Assembly (NCBI GenBank): GCA_004380135.1 | Contig: QXCR01000009.1 | Location: forward strand, 186,001 to 250,000 | Reading direction: 5' to 3' | DNA length: 64,000 nt | From: Stemphylium vesicarium | Lineage: Eukaryota > Ascomycota > Dothideomycetes > Pleosporales > Pleosporaceae | In this document: positions 44,291 through 56,802 of the stretch, piece by piece | Layout of the letters: the number at the start of each line of letters is the position of its first letter | How positions within the stretch are numbered: the first letter of the stretch is position 1 | The notes under the pieces: generated by a model | The model's database searches: none | What the model was told of the DNA's origin: nothing | Seen by the model: only the letters and a program-made list of their open reading frames with translations | Made by a program: the position numbers and the translations under genes

Positions 44291-47200
44291 TGTGTGGGAC
44301 AGATAGCAGCGCGACTACCGATGAGAGCGTTCACCGTGATGTTTGGCAGGAACACCGCATGGATACGCGGGTGGCACAGCGTCAGGGGTGCGCTTTCCCC
44401 AACTTTGGTTAGCCTCGGGCTCTTGTTGGTCGCAATTTCCGGGCAACCCTCCCCATCCGCAAGAACAGGAACATATTATCATGAGAACATCGTCGTCTGG
44501 TAAACTGCCTAGCTTGCTCAAGATGCGAAGTTTCGGCTTCGGGGATTTTGCTCATGCAGGGTGTAAGCGCGAACTACGCTAGCGCTAGGGCATCATCGGA
44601 TCCCCATCGTCATCACCGTCATATAATGCTCCCCAATCCCCAGTTCTGACAGCTGCCGTACCATATTCCGAAGATACCGTACTCCTACCATTACCAACAA
44701 TTGCATTCGATTTCCAAAGAGTCCAGCTGTCACGATGGATACGCACGAGGAATGCAAAATGACTTGGAGGCATGAGAAGACGTGACTGTTCAAGCAATGA
44801 TACGTTGAGGTTGTTGGGAACGTGAAAGGGGTCAGGAGAATATTGGGCTTGTCGAAATCGCCTTGGTGCCAGCAATTCCTTGAGGAAGATATCTATCTCA
44901 ACACCGGTCACCTCCCATGAACGACGAGGACATCCACGATGTTACGCTTTGACACAACAACCCAAGCAAGATCGATTTATTACGGCGCCTGGTATTCAAC
45001 GCCGTGTCTCGAATATCCCAATGCCGCATCAGTAGACCCGAACTCGCTATTCGTTCAGCCAATCGACAACAATACACCCGCCCTTATGCATAACTTGCGA
45101 CAACATTTATCCGCCGTATACGGCCGGGGCTCGAAGTACACACACAACCCAAATATGTCGCCGCTCAATTCCACCCCACGATTGTTCGTCTCGCTGCTAC
45201 CAAAGAGTGCAAAGAAATGAAGGCTGTAATATCGGTATCATACACCCGCAAGATCAATAATTCACCGAGCCCTGACCATCGTCGACCATAAAGCTGAACG
45301 CTTGAGCTGTACCAGATTGGGTCATCGAGGCTTTTCTCGCACTCATACTAGTTGTGGTTCTATCAAGGATCAGCGAATGATCCTCCGTATCTCATTTGTT
45401 CCATGTTCACTACATCCCTTTTCCTGGTCACCCCCGCCTCTTCATCCTCCAATCGTCTATTCTCACTTCTCATTCGTTTCTTTCTCACAACCCCAAATGT
45501 TTTCCTCGCTCCCTGAACAACTGGCCTCTTATCAACCAGCCTGCCGACACAGGTACACAAATGAATACTCTGCAGCCACGAGAGGTACAAGGGGCCTGTC
45601 AGGACATTTCGCAGCTTGTTCATGATACCCAAGGCTCATAGTAAGGTATAAGGGTACCGCAGACCGACCCGCAATACTTGCTCCAGATTCCCATAGGCAT
45701 GCAAAGTCGAGCCATGCTGAAGCACACTTTGAGGAAAACACACGTCTCTTAGTACATCGAAGCATGCTATTGTAGTTTCCGGAAAAAAAAGGCCAGAGAA
45801 CACAGGTATCTCCATCGCGCAGTGCAAAATGCCAGCTATCCCCGATACGAGGAGCCCATCCAGATCGTAAAAAGCTCAGGACATGCATCTTCCTGTCACT
45901 TGGGCCTGACACCCCACAGCTTATGGTCCCATCTGGGCAGTTCTACATAAGCTGTATAGCACATGCCGATAGGACCCGACCGAACCTCAAAAACCCGCTA
46001 TCAATCCCTAGAACAAGTCTTCAATAGATCGCTCTTACCTCATACACAACAACCCAGCGCTTCATGCACAAGGGAACAAATACATGCGGCAGCTACGGGA
46101 AGCCTCAGTCCAGCAGCTTGGGAGGCGATGTTGAAAAGCAACTCCTCATACATTGGCAAAATCGCACGAGTTTCGACAACTGCTGTGTCAAGTCGTCTGG
46201 GTCATGCGCCTGGTGTCCAAATCAGCGCGTATGGTGTACCCCTTGTTCTTTCTACAGCGGCTGTATTGTACGGAAGGAAAACCGTGTATTAGCCCCAAAT
46301 CATCCATATACCTAATCGCTCTCCTAGATACCATGCGTAAAGCAGTAGAGCCAAGGATAGAAGTGTGCGTCCCTTCTCCCAATGCAAACATTTAAGTTCC
46401 GTGTCCAAATGTACGTCACTGCGATACACTCGAAAAAAATAATCTCCAAAAGGCGATTACTGCATAGCGCCCCTTTACAATCGCCGATAAAAAGCCCAGT
46501 ATCACTCACTGACCGTGAAAAGTTCCAGGACTCCCTGGTACAAATCACCATGAGGCGATCAAGCCGCCCTCGTTCGCAGAACCTGGTATTGGTGACTACT
46601 ACGCCCACCTGGTAACCTACTAGACGTACAAGGACAGGGCATGTGTGTAAAGCGGCCAATACTAGCACTGAAGGATCCCGTAGACTGTGAACAGGTCGTC
46701 ATTGCTAAGATGCCGTACTGCGGGTGACCCGGTAAGGTCTTTATTGGCGTCACCGGGCTAGCCATACTACCCCAGCCCCGTGTTTAGCATGATACACGCG
46801 GTCCGCATTACCCGCAGTCATCTCGATGCGTGGTATGACGCAAGAGTATAGACACGGAGGGTCGTTAGTAGTAGTCCCGCTAGTAAATCGTTAAGCAGTC
46901 GACCATTAAACAAAAAGGAGAGAGAGAGCGGCAGGAAAAAGGAATAAAAGGCACATGAAGCGGATGGAAGCTTTGTATTGGTCAAAGACGGCAAGTTCAT
47001 AAAACTCGCTAGTATGGTATCGCTAAAACTACTGGATCGAAGCAAAAGACCCGCTCAAAAAGAAAAGGGAAAAGTGTAAGCAAAACAAATTCGTCGCCCT
47101 CAAAATCAGGCCATGCTCGGTCTACACCACTGCAGAGTGATTGGCTGGCACTCGACCGGGTATAGTAGTGTGAGTGCATGTGCAGCTGGAATTGGTTCGT

Positions 47201-47524
47201 GAGACATGGTGACCCCGCACCGCCACGGCGGTTGAATGTGCATGTGGTGAAACGTAGTCTCTTGGAATGCCGACTGCTAGCATGACGCGGCGTTGAATGC
47301 AACAAGATGCCGATTCTCCGACCTGTGGTGATTGACGTTGTTGGAATTGCTTCAACAAGTTGAACGCGCGTTTCTCGTTGTTGAGAGGAAGGCTGACGCA
47401 TCATAGAAAGACACCCTGTTTGCATGCATGCTTCTGCAGGACGAGGAGCGGCACGGGCGGACGGGGTCGACGAACGGCTTGGGGGGCTCCAAGCGTACGC
47501 GGGAAAGACATGAAATCGATATTC
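44291..47524. other. Gene-poor region, 3.2 kb
   Basis: No gene is supported. Frames at 44585-44911 (minus, 108 codons), 44939-45220 (plus) and 45963-46292 (plus, 109 codons) have no recognisable domain, signal peptide or extending splice sites. Confidence 0.45.
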
Positions 47525-48911
47525 TCATGAAGAGACGGGAAGACCACTGGCCATTCGAAAGAGCTCAAAAGCAAGGCCGGGTGTCTCACGGACCACCATC
47601 TCAACGTCGGGCCGTAGCGAAAGACTGGGGTTGGCGCGGAAGGTCTGAATGATAACGTCTCGCAGGCCGCGGTCAGTGTGGAAGGTGGACTCGTACGCCT
47701 CTTGGCACGCATCTGGGAACTCGGCGCTGCTGAGATGTAGATCGACCTGATCCGCAAACTTGCTGCGCGCAAGCGCTTTCAGTCCTGCGATGCCATATCT
47801 GCAAGGGTTTGTTAGCCAACGGGTTCCATAGTAGGTGATCTGCAGCCGTTGCGTGATTGGGGAAGCAACAGGACGCTGACGCGGACTGTTTCGAAACCAC
47901 ACCCTCGAGGTTCAAGGGCGGTAGCCATTGGTCGATCTTGAAATCGTAAAGAGAAAAAACAGAGAAGGGGAGGGCGCGGTGTGGGATGTGACAAGGGGAA
48001 CGTGCACCAGGAGCGGTGATTGGTGTGGTGCTCATGCTGATGACGCCAATAGCGGGGTTGTCGGCGGTTGGAAACGCCGTTCGATGCACAGCATCAAAGC
48101 CGTGGGATGCAAATCTGCAGGCGCAGATAGAAACACTCCCGTAGGCCAGGGGCTGGGATGAGGGAAAAAGAGTGGGAAAATAAACAGTGACGGAGGGTGG
48201 TGCTTACTTCTCAGCAATGGCGTAGACTTTCGCATGTGTAACAAGATGTGTTGTCTCAACATCGAACTCTGGCTCAGAGTGCACACTCTCCAGATCGTCG
48301 TCTTCGAAGAATTGATCGGCCATCGGCGTGTCGGGCATCTTGGCAGATGCATCAATGTTCTGGAACGTTGGTTCTTCTGGCGGAGGGGTCATTGGCATCG
48401 AATTGTTAGCTGCGGCCACAAGCGCCAACAATGGGTCTTCGATGTGGGCAAAGTTGAGCTTCTTTGGTGGGCCTTGTCTGGCAAAGCGTGATGATCGGGG
48501 CGAGGCGGGTCGATTCGATCGTTGTGACGAGCGGCGCGAAAGTGGTTTCTTGCTAAGGTAGTCCATGTGGTAGAAATCTAACAATGGTCAGAACACCCAT
48601 GGCATCATCGTCGTCAGAGTGGCACTTACAATGGACCATGTGCTCAACAGCCTCTGCGTCATCTTCGCTCAGGTCAATGACTCCAGTTTCTGCCTCTTTG
48701 AAGCCGCCTCGGCAGGCGCCTTCGAAGAATGTTGACCTGGTCGCGAGGAGAATACGGTGTACTGGGTATCTTTTCGCTCCACAAACAATAGTCAGATCTG
48801 AGTATTGGCCGCATTCAAACAGTCTGAAAGACTTAGCTGGGGATTGAGAAGGTAGGACGGTGTTACTTACGATGCGAGCGCAGACTTGAGTTCGATCATT
48901 GGTGCGTCCAT
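47525..48911 (-). CDS. BTB/POZ-domain protein
   Basis: Four exons (48911-48871, 48823-48630, 48577-48208, 47798-47525; introns 47, 52 and 409 bp) give 292 residues. After a 13-residue start the BTB fold reads LFECGQYSDLTIVCGAKRYPVHRILLATRSTFFEGAC...GVIDLSEDDAEAVEHMVHYFYHMDY. A long basic, Ser/Pro-rich insert then acidic residues (EDDDLESVHSEPEFDVET) separate it from THAKVYAIAEKYGIAGLKALA and the C-terminal TDRGLRDVIIQTF helix. It is a diverged relative of the decayed BTB gene 3 kb away on the same strand and is intact. The role is probably protein interaction or Cul3 substrate recruitment. The last intron is unusually long for this window. Confidence 0.82.
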
Positions 48912-51044
48912 TTTGAATGTGTGGTGTTTGAAGTGGTAGGTATTGGAGAGAGTGTTGATGTGTGATGATCAATTCCAGTCGGCGGAAGAGGACTTCTTGA
49001 AGCAGATGCTCGTAGGACCCTGCTTTGTAGAAAAAAACAAAGATCAACGGTCGCAGTGCTGTGACGATTTTAACCTTACGCAACAACGCGTAGGGGTACG
49101 TAGGGGTCGGCGATGATCTCTCGGAAGCGCCGCGCGGATCCGAGGGTATGGTAGGGCTGAGGCAAGGATACCGAGATCGCCGAATGCAGGCAAATTGAGC
49201 GGTGGAGGCTGTGAACGGCTACAAGTTTTACCGAGATGGTCGTCACTGTAGTTGCTCGGTGTTACACTGGAAGATTTGGATCAAGGTGCAAGCAGAATGG
49301 TGATTGCATTAAAGTGGGATGTTCGCCCTCTTGTAGGCGTGCCGGCATGCTTCCAGCCATGGGCTATTGGCGTCAGTCTGGATGGCGCTGGATGGCGCAC
49401 TCATTTCGATGACATGGGGCGTTGCATGGACCGCTTCTAGACAAGTCACAGGGTTTCCCTTCGCTCTGTCGCCGGCCCAAAATTTGAGCTGACACGCAAC
49501 GCTGCGTTCAAGGGACTCAGCGGCTTGGCTCTTGAGTAGCGTTTCCTGGGCTAGAACCAGAATGGGCAGGCTTTTGTAATGGTCTCGTGGATAAGCAGGG
49601 GAGGCAATGTCACGCGAAAGGCTATTGTGCTAGCGGCTGCAGCGCGATGCCGAACGCGACCTCTGAGGGCGGCATCATTGCATGCGAGGCGCAGGGGATA
49701 CAGGCGGTCATCAAATGAGCGGCAGAGGAGCGTGGCTAGAGTCAAATGACCTGGAAAATGCGGAAGACGATGCAAATTCATTTGCTTTACGCATGAATTG
49801 TTACCGCTGGTACTGACTGACTCCAGACAGTCGGCGAAACGCGAGCACCGCCCTCCGTGATGGGGACGGCGGAGCCAAAGAAGCGGGGCGGAGCTTTCCG
49901 TCCAGGGCTATGCGGGGAGGGGGGGACGGACAAGCGCAGGACATGTTGAGATGGTAACTCCAGCGGGCGTTGCACCACCACATAGCCACCAAGACTTTGA
50001 CGTTTGGCAGCATCTATGGTGGGGAAACCTTCTGGCCCCACTACCGCCGATCTCGCCCTTTTGGGCCGCATCATGGAGACATGGAGACACAGCTGCGGTA
50101 CGGGATCACGGCCGAATGTTGTGCTTCTCCGTCGCAACTGTAAACGTTGCTGCATCTCTCCATGAACAGGAGACGAAGAAATTATCCGCACATAGACTTT
50201 TACTCTCCAGTTTCAGATGCACTTCCGTCCGAAGGTGGGGCTGGGGCACTCTTCATCACCGCTTATTGCTGGGGAGCTGGGAGCTGGGGCGGAAGCCCTA
50301 CACTCCGCCATTCTATGAAATCGAAAAACAGACAAGCAATGGAGATGCCACCACGTAAACAAGCCCGCGCGGTAGACTTCTTGGTGGACTAGATGCGGGC
50401 TGGATCTCGACGCCTGGACAAGTCTGGTAGACGCTTGCGCGGTCCCCGAATACTGTGGCTCGATGCTTCACGTGGAACAGTCCCGTACGAGAGGTCGGGC
50501 GCACGCCACTTTCCAATCGTATGGAAGAGAGATCTGAGCCCATCGTGAGATGGCCGCCGTTTCCAGTCTAGACAGTGAGAGGCACAAGCTGAGAAAGAAG
50601 TAAAGGCGTAAGCTAGTGGTCAGCTCCACACGACATGCTCAGCCGCAAGCCAGACGGGGTGAAAGACCGAGGCTGGGCCACGATAGAAACCAATGCAATG
50701 TCTTTCTCATGCAATGAATTTCCAGAAAGATCGTGAGGTCTCAGGCTTGGTGTTGAGGAAGGATGGCTGACATAATGGAGGAGCGACCAGGGTGGGTCTG
50801 TCGGCTCTTTCGCGAAAGGCTGACGTCGACAGTCGATGTTGCTGTACCAGAACAATTCACCGCAAACATTAAGCCAACACCCAACACCCAACACCCAACA
50901 CACAACACCCAACCAGTCATAGGGTAGCTGGTCTCTCTCACTTCATCTCTGGTAGGGGCGTCTATATCGTAATTAGCGCCCGTTTCCTTCTGCACAAGCT
51001 ATTGCTGAGCTCCCCCACGACCGAACAACCCCGCGCCGCTCAAC
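48912..51044. other. Intergenic region, 2.1 kb, divergent promoters
   Basis: Between the BTB gene (minus) and Doa1 (plus). No gene is supported; G/C-run-rich around 49915-49930; a heptanucleotide repeat precedes Doa1. Confidence 0.5.
50874..50912 (+). repeat. (CCAACAC)n heptanucleotide repeat
   Basis: About five imperfect copies of CCAACAC, 130-170 bp before the Doa1 start codon, probably in its promoter or 5' leader. Confidence 0.85.
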
Positions 51045-53408
51045 ATGGCCGATTTCAAGCTATCAGCAACCCTACGCGGCCATGAGGACGATGTGAGTCT
51101 AATTTTGATATGTGCGTATGATAGGGACTAACAAATACTTTAGGTCCGTAGTGTAGCATTTCCATCCCCGTCGTCGGTCGTATCTGCCTCGCGAGACTTT
51201 ACAGTACGAGCTTGGGCACAGCAGTCGGCCAATCCACCCGCATGGGATAGTACTATCAAGACGCATGGCAAAGAATTCGTCAACTCGCTCGCCATCGTAC
51301 CGCCATCGTCGTCCTTCCCCGAAGGCCTCGTCGTCTCGGGCGGCAAGGACCAGATCATCGACGTCCGGTCGCCAAGCAAGAACCTGGATGCCGATGCCGA
51401 CGCACTTTTGATAGGCCACGGCAACAACGTATGCGCTCTCGACGTTAGCGAAGATGGGAGATATATTGTCAGTGGCAGCTGGGACATGGAGGCGCGGTTA
51501 TGGCAAGTAGGCAAGTGGGGCGAGTCTGTCGTGCTCCAGGGCCATAGTGCATCTGTATGGGCTGTACTTGCCTTTGACGACAACACCATCATCACAGGCT
51601 GTGCAGACAAGCAGATTCGCATCTACCAAATCTCAGGCTCGGCCTCCCCTGTGCGCTCAATACAAGCACCTGAAGTCGTGCGCGCTCTGTGCCGACTGCC
51701 ATCGAACCACCCCTCGGGCGCACAATTTGCCTCAGCAGGAAACGACGCCGTCATTAGATTATGGACACTCAATGGGCAGCAGGTGGCGGAGCTGCACGGT
51801 CACGAAAACTTCATCTACTCGCTCGCCGTTCTCCCCGATGGCGGCATAGTCAGCGCTGGTGAAGACCGCACGGTGCGCGTATGGGCGAACAACCAGTGCA
51901 TACAGACGATAACCCACCCCGCCATTTCAGTATGGACCGTGGCTGTGTGCAAGGAGAATGGCGACATTGTCACCGGTGCGAGCGATAAGCTGGCGCGCAT
52001 CTTCACACGCGACCAAAGCCGATACGCTGCCGAAACCGAGATCCAACAATTCAACGACGACGTCAAGGGCTCGTCAATACCACAGCAGACAGTAGGAGAC
52101 ATCAACAAGGAGCAGTTGCCGGGCCCCGAGTTCGTCACCCAACGGTCAGGCACAAAGGAAGGCCAGGTTCAGATGATCAAGGAGATGAACGGCAACGTCT
52201 CAGCGTATCAATGGTCAGCAGCTGCTAACGAATGGGTCAACGTCGGCACTGTAGTCGACTCTGCTGGAAGTGGGGGACGCAAGATCTCTCATGCCGGCAA
52301 GGAGTACGACTACGTCTTTGACGTCGACATCGAGGACGGAAAGCCCCCACTGAAGCTGCCCTACAACCTGAATCAGAACCATTACGAAGCCGCGCGCAAA
52401 TTTATCGAAGATAACGAACTTCCACTTACGTACCTGGACCAGGTCGCAAACTTTATCATTCAGAACACACAGGGCGCAACGCTAGGTCAAAGTAGCGCGC
52501 AAGGGGCCGATCCCTGGGGCTCAGATGCACGGTACCGACCGGGAGATGCTAACCAGGTTTCCTCGCAACCACCGCCCACGCCGCCAGCTGCGAAGATACT
52601 CCCGCAAAAGGACTATCTCCCCATAACCACTGGAAACCACAAGATCATCTTCAAGAAGCTCACAGAGTTCAACGAGGCGTTGGTCAATGACGGCCAAAAG
52701 GGTATTTCGCTCAACCCACCGGATATTGAGCAACTCAATGTCACTGTCAGTGCTTTGGAAAAGGGAAACGGCAAGGGCATCGACATCACGGGTGTCGAGC
52801 TGCTCGTCAAGGCGGCAACTCAATGGCCAGCAGACAAGCGTTTGCCGGCCCTCGATCTGCTGCGGCTGGTCCTAGCTTTTGAAGAACCAGCAGCCTTCCT
52901 TGTATCACCCGAGCAAAACTTGCTGCCAAACCTTCTTGAGTCAGGTGTGTTTACGGAATCATCTCCGCAGAACAACACCATGATGGCTATCCGCTGTCTC
53001 AGCAACCTGCTTCAGACTGAGAAGGGTAGACTTCTCGCCAGCACAGAGTTCGATAATATCCACCCCTTGGTTTCACCGTTCCTCACCTCGACGAACCGCA
53101 ACCTAATCATCGCGCTCACCACGCTCTACATCAACTATTCGGTGCTTCTCAACTCCGAGAACAACGCAGATCGCGCGCTATCGCTGCTTGACGATCTGTC
53201 CAAGATTCTCACAACGGCTAAAGACTCGGAAGCTGTCTACCGTGCGCTTGTAGCCACAGGCACTCTGCTATGTCTAGGCCCCGACTTTTGCGAAGCAGGT
53301 CGAGACATTCTGCAGATCGGCGACGCAATCACCAGTGCAGAGCAAAAGGTCAAGGAGCCTCGCATCAGGAATGTCGTCGCTGAGATTCGGCAGAGATTGC
53401 AGGGTTAG
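51045..53408 (+). CDS. DOA1: Doa1/Ufd3/PLAA ubiquitin-binding Cdc48 cofactor
   Basis: Exons 51045-51092 and 51144-53408 (51-bp intron) encode 770 residues. An N-terminal WD40 propeller covers about 1-300 (GHEDD, GHGNNVCALDVS, GHSASVWAV, GHENFIYSLAV repeats). It is followed by the PFU ubiquitin-binding domain (EYDYVFDVDIEDGKPPLKLPYN...ATLGQ, about 340-440) and the C-terminal PUL armadillo domain that binds the Cdc48/p97 tail (from about 500, ending RNVVAEIRQRLQG). The protein links ubiquitin to Cdc48 and maintains free ubiquitin, with roles in ER- and mitochondria-associated degradation and endosomal sorting. Length and domain order are as in yeast and animals. The short first exon, MADFKLSATLRGHEDD, completes the first WD repeat. 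Confidence 0.93.
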
Positions 53409-56087
53409 AAGCGCACTGCGGCTCAACGACAGCACCACTCTGCCCTCCCATTGCGCCGATGCATGCGCCATTGTATTATACACGCGGAGGATGTGACTAC
53501 ATTGCGTTACCCCCATACATGCTTTTTTTCCTTTGGTGTAGACGAGCGGATTGCATCGGGACAGGCCAAGGCGACATGAGCCTAGCGCATGCGGCAGGCA
53601 TTTAGCATCAATTCACATTTTACACATGCATTCAATCACAGATCGATTCCCATCGGCCTTGTATGCACCACCATGAATGAGTGTACATGACATTAAATCG
53701 CGCAACCACAACGACCTCGTAGAATCAATCTATCTCATCGCTTAGCCTGCTGCCCCCTCCCTCCCCAGATCTTGGGCGACTCAGGGACTGTTCCATATTA
53801 AGCTGCAGCAGCGCCATCTGTCAGTGATGTCACTCGCAGCTACCATGACAACATGAACAATGGCCCACGGTTGTCGTCACACTCCATAGCGAATCTCTCC
53901 ATCTAGCCTCGCAACGCAGGTGGATTTAGCTCTGAAGTCAGTTTAAACATTCCTCCGGGAGGGATCGACGTCATGCTCCCTCTGATCGAGTTCCCATGCA
54001 CGAAACACGCACATTAGCTCTCGTATGTTCAGATCGACATGGGCGCCGGCACGAAGGATTCCTGCCGCAGGGACAAGCGGTTCGTGACCGCCCGTTTTAC
54101 AAGATGTTTACTTTTCCTTCGTCCCCGTCTGCCTTTACTACAAGCGCCGGGGTGTCACACTATCGCTGGTTAGCTAACCGTACCGTACGATTATTATTTT
54201 CTTTGTTTGGTACACATTGCGGTTGGCCAATTGTTTGCTAGCAAAGGTCTGGAGCGAAGGTCTGTATATTTCCTTTTTCTTTCCCTCTCTCTCCAGTATT
54301 TCATCGGCTGGCTGGGGTAGCAAGGGTAAACTATACCATACGTCTCTGCTTTCCTTTTCCTTTTTTCTTTTCTTGTCTGCCCGAGCGGCATCGCGCATGC
54401 GTATGCCCTGCAGATGTCGCGGACGTTTTTGGATGGCGGCGAATCAACGGACAGATGGACAGACAGAGAGACGGAGAAGAGGAGGGCTCACACCATCTAT
54501 TCGTACCCTAGACCTTGATGATATTTCCCTTGGCTCATTTTGCTCTCCACGTTTGGGCGAGCAGGTCAAAGGTACGGGTAATGGAGCACGCACTGCGTCA
54601 ACGTCATTTCTCCCCCTTTCCTTTTACAGCCCGCTTTTTTCTGTTCTTGAATCGAGAAACGGACGGGGTAGAAGGCGGTTAATATCTGTGTTAGTGTGAA
54701 ATATCATCGTCTCCACCATGGCGAGCGAGCGAGCAATGCAAGTTTCCCCTTCCTTCCCTTGTTCGATTCGAAACGTGAGAACGACGGCGCAGCCGAGGAA
54801 ACAGAAACAAAAAAAGCTTCCTGCCGCGACGCGACGGGCGGACAAGACGTGGGTAGGCGGGGATGGGCGTCCGGAGAAGCAGCGGTGGGCAGCCAGGCGC
54901 GGAAAAACATGACATCGGGTTTGTCTCGGCGAAAACAAGAGGAAGAAAGCGCAGCGCGCAAGCACGAGAGCGAGGCGGCGATGAACGAGGCTGATGGCTT
55001 CCCTTCCAAAATTGCCCTCTCTTTCCCTGATCGTAGTGCATTTCTCGCGCCCTCCTCCGCCTCACGCAATCCACATCCGGTACAAGTGACGCGAACGCTC
55101 GCCCTGAACCACGTGAACGCTTGTATCGCCATAGTGACTCTCAACCCAGCCCAGCCCAGCCCCAAACTACGACCGCGCCCATACTACGGCCAAATTCGCC
55201 AGCCCTGTTACATGGGTCATGTCATAAGTGCTGTGTTTGGGTGACTTCGTCGCAGGCATATACGTAGCTCGTAGCTCTCTCTACCCTAACGTGCCCTACT
55301 TTACACTAATATGCGTCGGTATGTCGGCGTTTACCACTCGCCGACTTGTAACGTTTCCTAGGCAGGTGAACCAAGACGACTAAGACGACCACTCGAGGCT
55401 GCTGCATGGGGCACTGCCAAGATGCGTTGCGTGGTTTGGCGGTGCAGAAGGTAGGAGGGGAGAGAGGCGGTGTGCGAGGAGGAGGTTGGGGTAATGCAGT
55501 GCTGGTTGTGGTGGTTGCTTGGGGCAGCGGTGAGGATGGAGGTTAGAAATGCATCTTCCAATGTGTTAGGAGGGAGGGATGACGCTAATGTTGGATTTGG
55601 GGTTGGTGTGGTTGTGGAGATGGGAAGTGCGTCATTGGTGGGTTGGGCGTATGTAGCATGGTATCTGCTGATGCGTTCAACTTCACCGCAGTGTGCAACA
55701 GTGCCATTTTGTGAGAATCTGAGATGGGATGGAGCTTTCATAATGCCGGATACGGCTGATTGATTAATAGAAGGATTGGGTTTATGACTTTGTCGATTTT
55801 GCGCTTTCTCTCTCTCTCCTGACGCCTTCGATATCGCTGACGTCAAGACATGAACGGGGGTAATGAAAGCATCATTGTTACCCCATACTTTGCGCAAAGC
55901 GTGTCAAGCGTAGAAATACAGGAACAGAAGAGCTATTGATTGATTGATCTATTATTCTTGTGTCTTTTTCAATCGTCAACTTTCATACTACAAATTTCAA
56001 AACTTACGTCCAACTGAGCACCGCAACGCGACTCAACCCAGGTGAAGCATCAAAGAGATCATCCAATCCGAACCCACGCCATCCAGA
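53409..56087. other. Intergenic region, 2.7 kb
   Basis: Apart from a doubtful minus-strand frame at 55358-55741 no gene is supported. Strong pyrimidine tracts occur at 54270-54380 on the plus strand. Several overlapping frames at 54700-55250 on both strands reflect GC-rich composition only. Confidence 0.45.
55358..55741 (-). CDS. Hypothetical Ser/Thr/Pro-rich protein
   Basis: A 127-codon frame from an inner ATG; the frame is open to 55897 (179 codons). The product is rich in Ser, Thr, Pro, His and Asn, with no domain or signal peptide. The opposite strand is strongly purine-rich, so the frame may be a by-product of composition. Confidence 0.25.
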   Translation of the reverse strand: MKAPSHLRFSQNGTVAHCGEVERISRYHATYAQPTNDALPISTTTPTPNPTLASSLPPNTLEDAFLTSILTAAPSNHHNQHCITPTSSSHTASLPSYLLHRQTTQRILAVPHAAASSGRLSRLGSPA

Positions 56088-56620
56088 ATGTCAGGAAAGA
56101 ACGAACAAGGCAAAATGGACGTCACGCAAAAAAACGGTAACCTCTCCTCCTCTCCCATACTTAATTCCCCAGTCCAATCTAACAAACCGCAGTCCTCAAC
56201 GCCCCCCTCCACCAACACTCCACCTCCCCAAAGTCCTCTTCGAACCTCCCACCGCCCATCCAAACCGGCCTCTGCACCCCCACGCACCCCATCGCCGCCA
56301 TCCTCACAACCTCCTTCCTCGACTTCAGCGCATCACAGGGTACCGATCTGCGGCGCGCGGGTCTTGGTGCGGGCGGCCGCTTCTGTCTCGACGCCCGCAT
56401 GTGGAGGAGCGCAGCGGAAAAGGGGATTGAGGAGGTTCCGAGGGTGAAACTGGAGGCGACGCATGCCAAGGCGCTGGATAGTGTGGGGTTGGGGGAACTG
56501 AAGAGTTGGGCGGCGGCGCAGGAGGTGGATGGGAGAGACGGGCGGGTTGGCAGGGCAAAGGAGGGGATGGGGTGGGTTAGGGAGAGTGGGGAGATTGGGG
56601 GACGGGAGCCTAGGGCTTAG
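56088..56620 (+). CDS. DUF2237 family protein
   Basis: Exons 56088-56136 and 56193-56620 with a 56-bp intron encode 158 residues. The spliced product shows the DUF2237 blocks: VLNAPLHQHSTSPK near the start, then TGLCTPTHPIAAILTTSFLDFSASQG, GAGGRFCLDARMW and VKLEATHAKALDSVGLGELKSWA. Family members are short, widespread in bacteria and present in fungi; the function is not established. Compared with the bacterial pattern as I know it, the CxC (WCLCASRW) has become CLD, and a basic Gly-rich C-terminal tail is added. The join was chosen because it produces the opening block directly. Confidence 0.8.
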
Positions 56621-56802
56621 GACGTGAGGTGTAGAGGTGTGATGATGGAACGAATGTGAGTGAGGGGAAGAAAGAAAAAAAAGAAAGACACCTAGAACCA
56701 AAGGTTCAAAACATGTAATAACTATGCCAACATCAACAAGAAAAGAGACTTGATACCAAACACATGAATTTCATTAAGTCCCACTACCACTACAAAACCA
56801 CC

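Noticed and set aside
50874..50912. CCAACAC repeat as an interstitial telomere
   Set aside because: The unit does not match the fungal telomere repeat TTAGGG/CCCTAA on either strand; treated as simple sequence.
54696..55244. Plus- and minus-strand frames of 150-180 codons downstream of Doa1
   Set aside because: Frames are open on both strands at once because of GC-rich composition; no domain, no splice extension.
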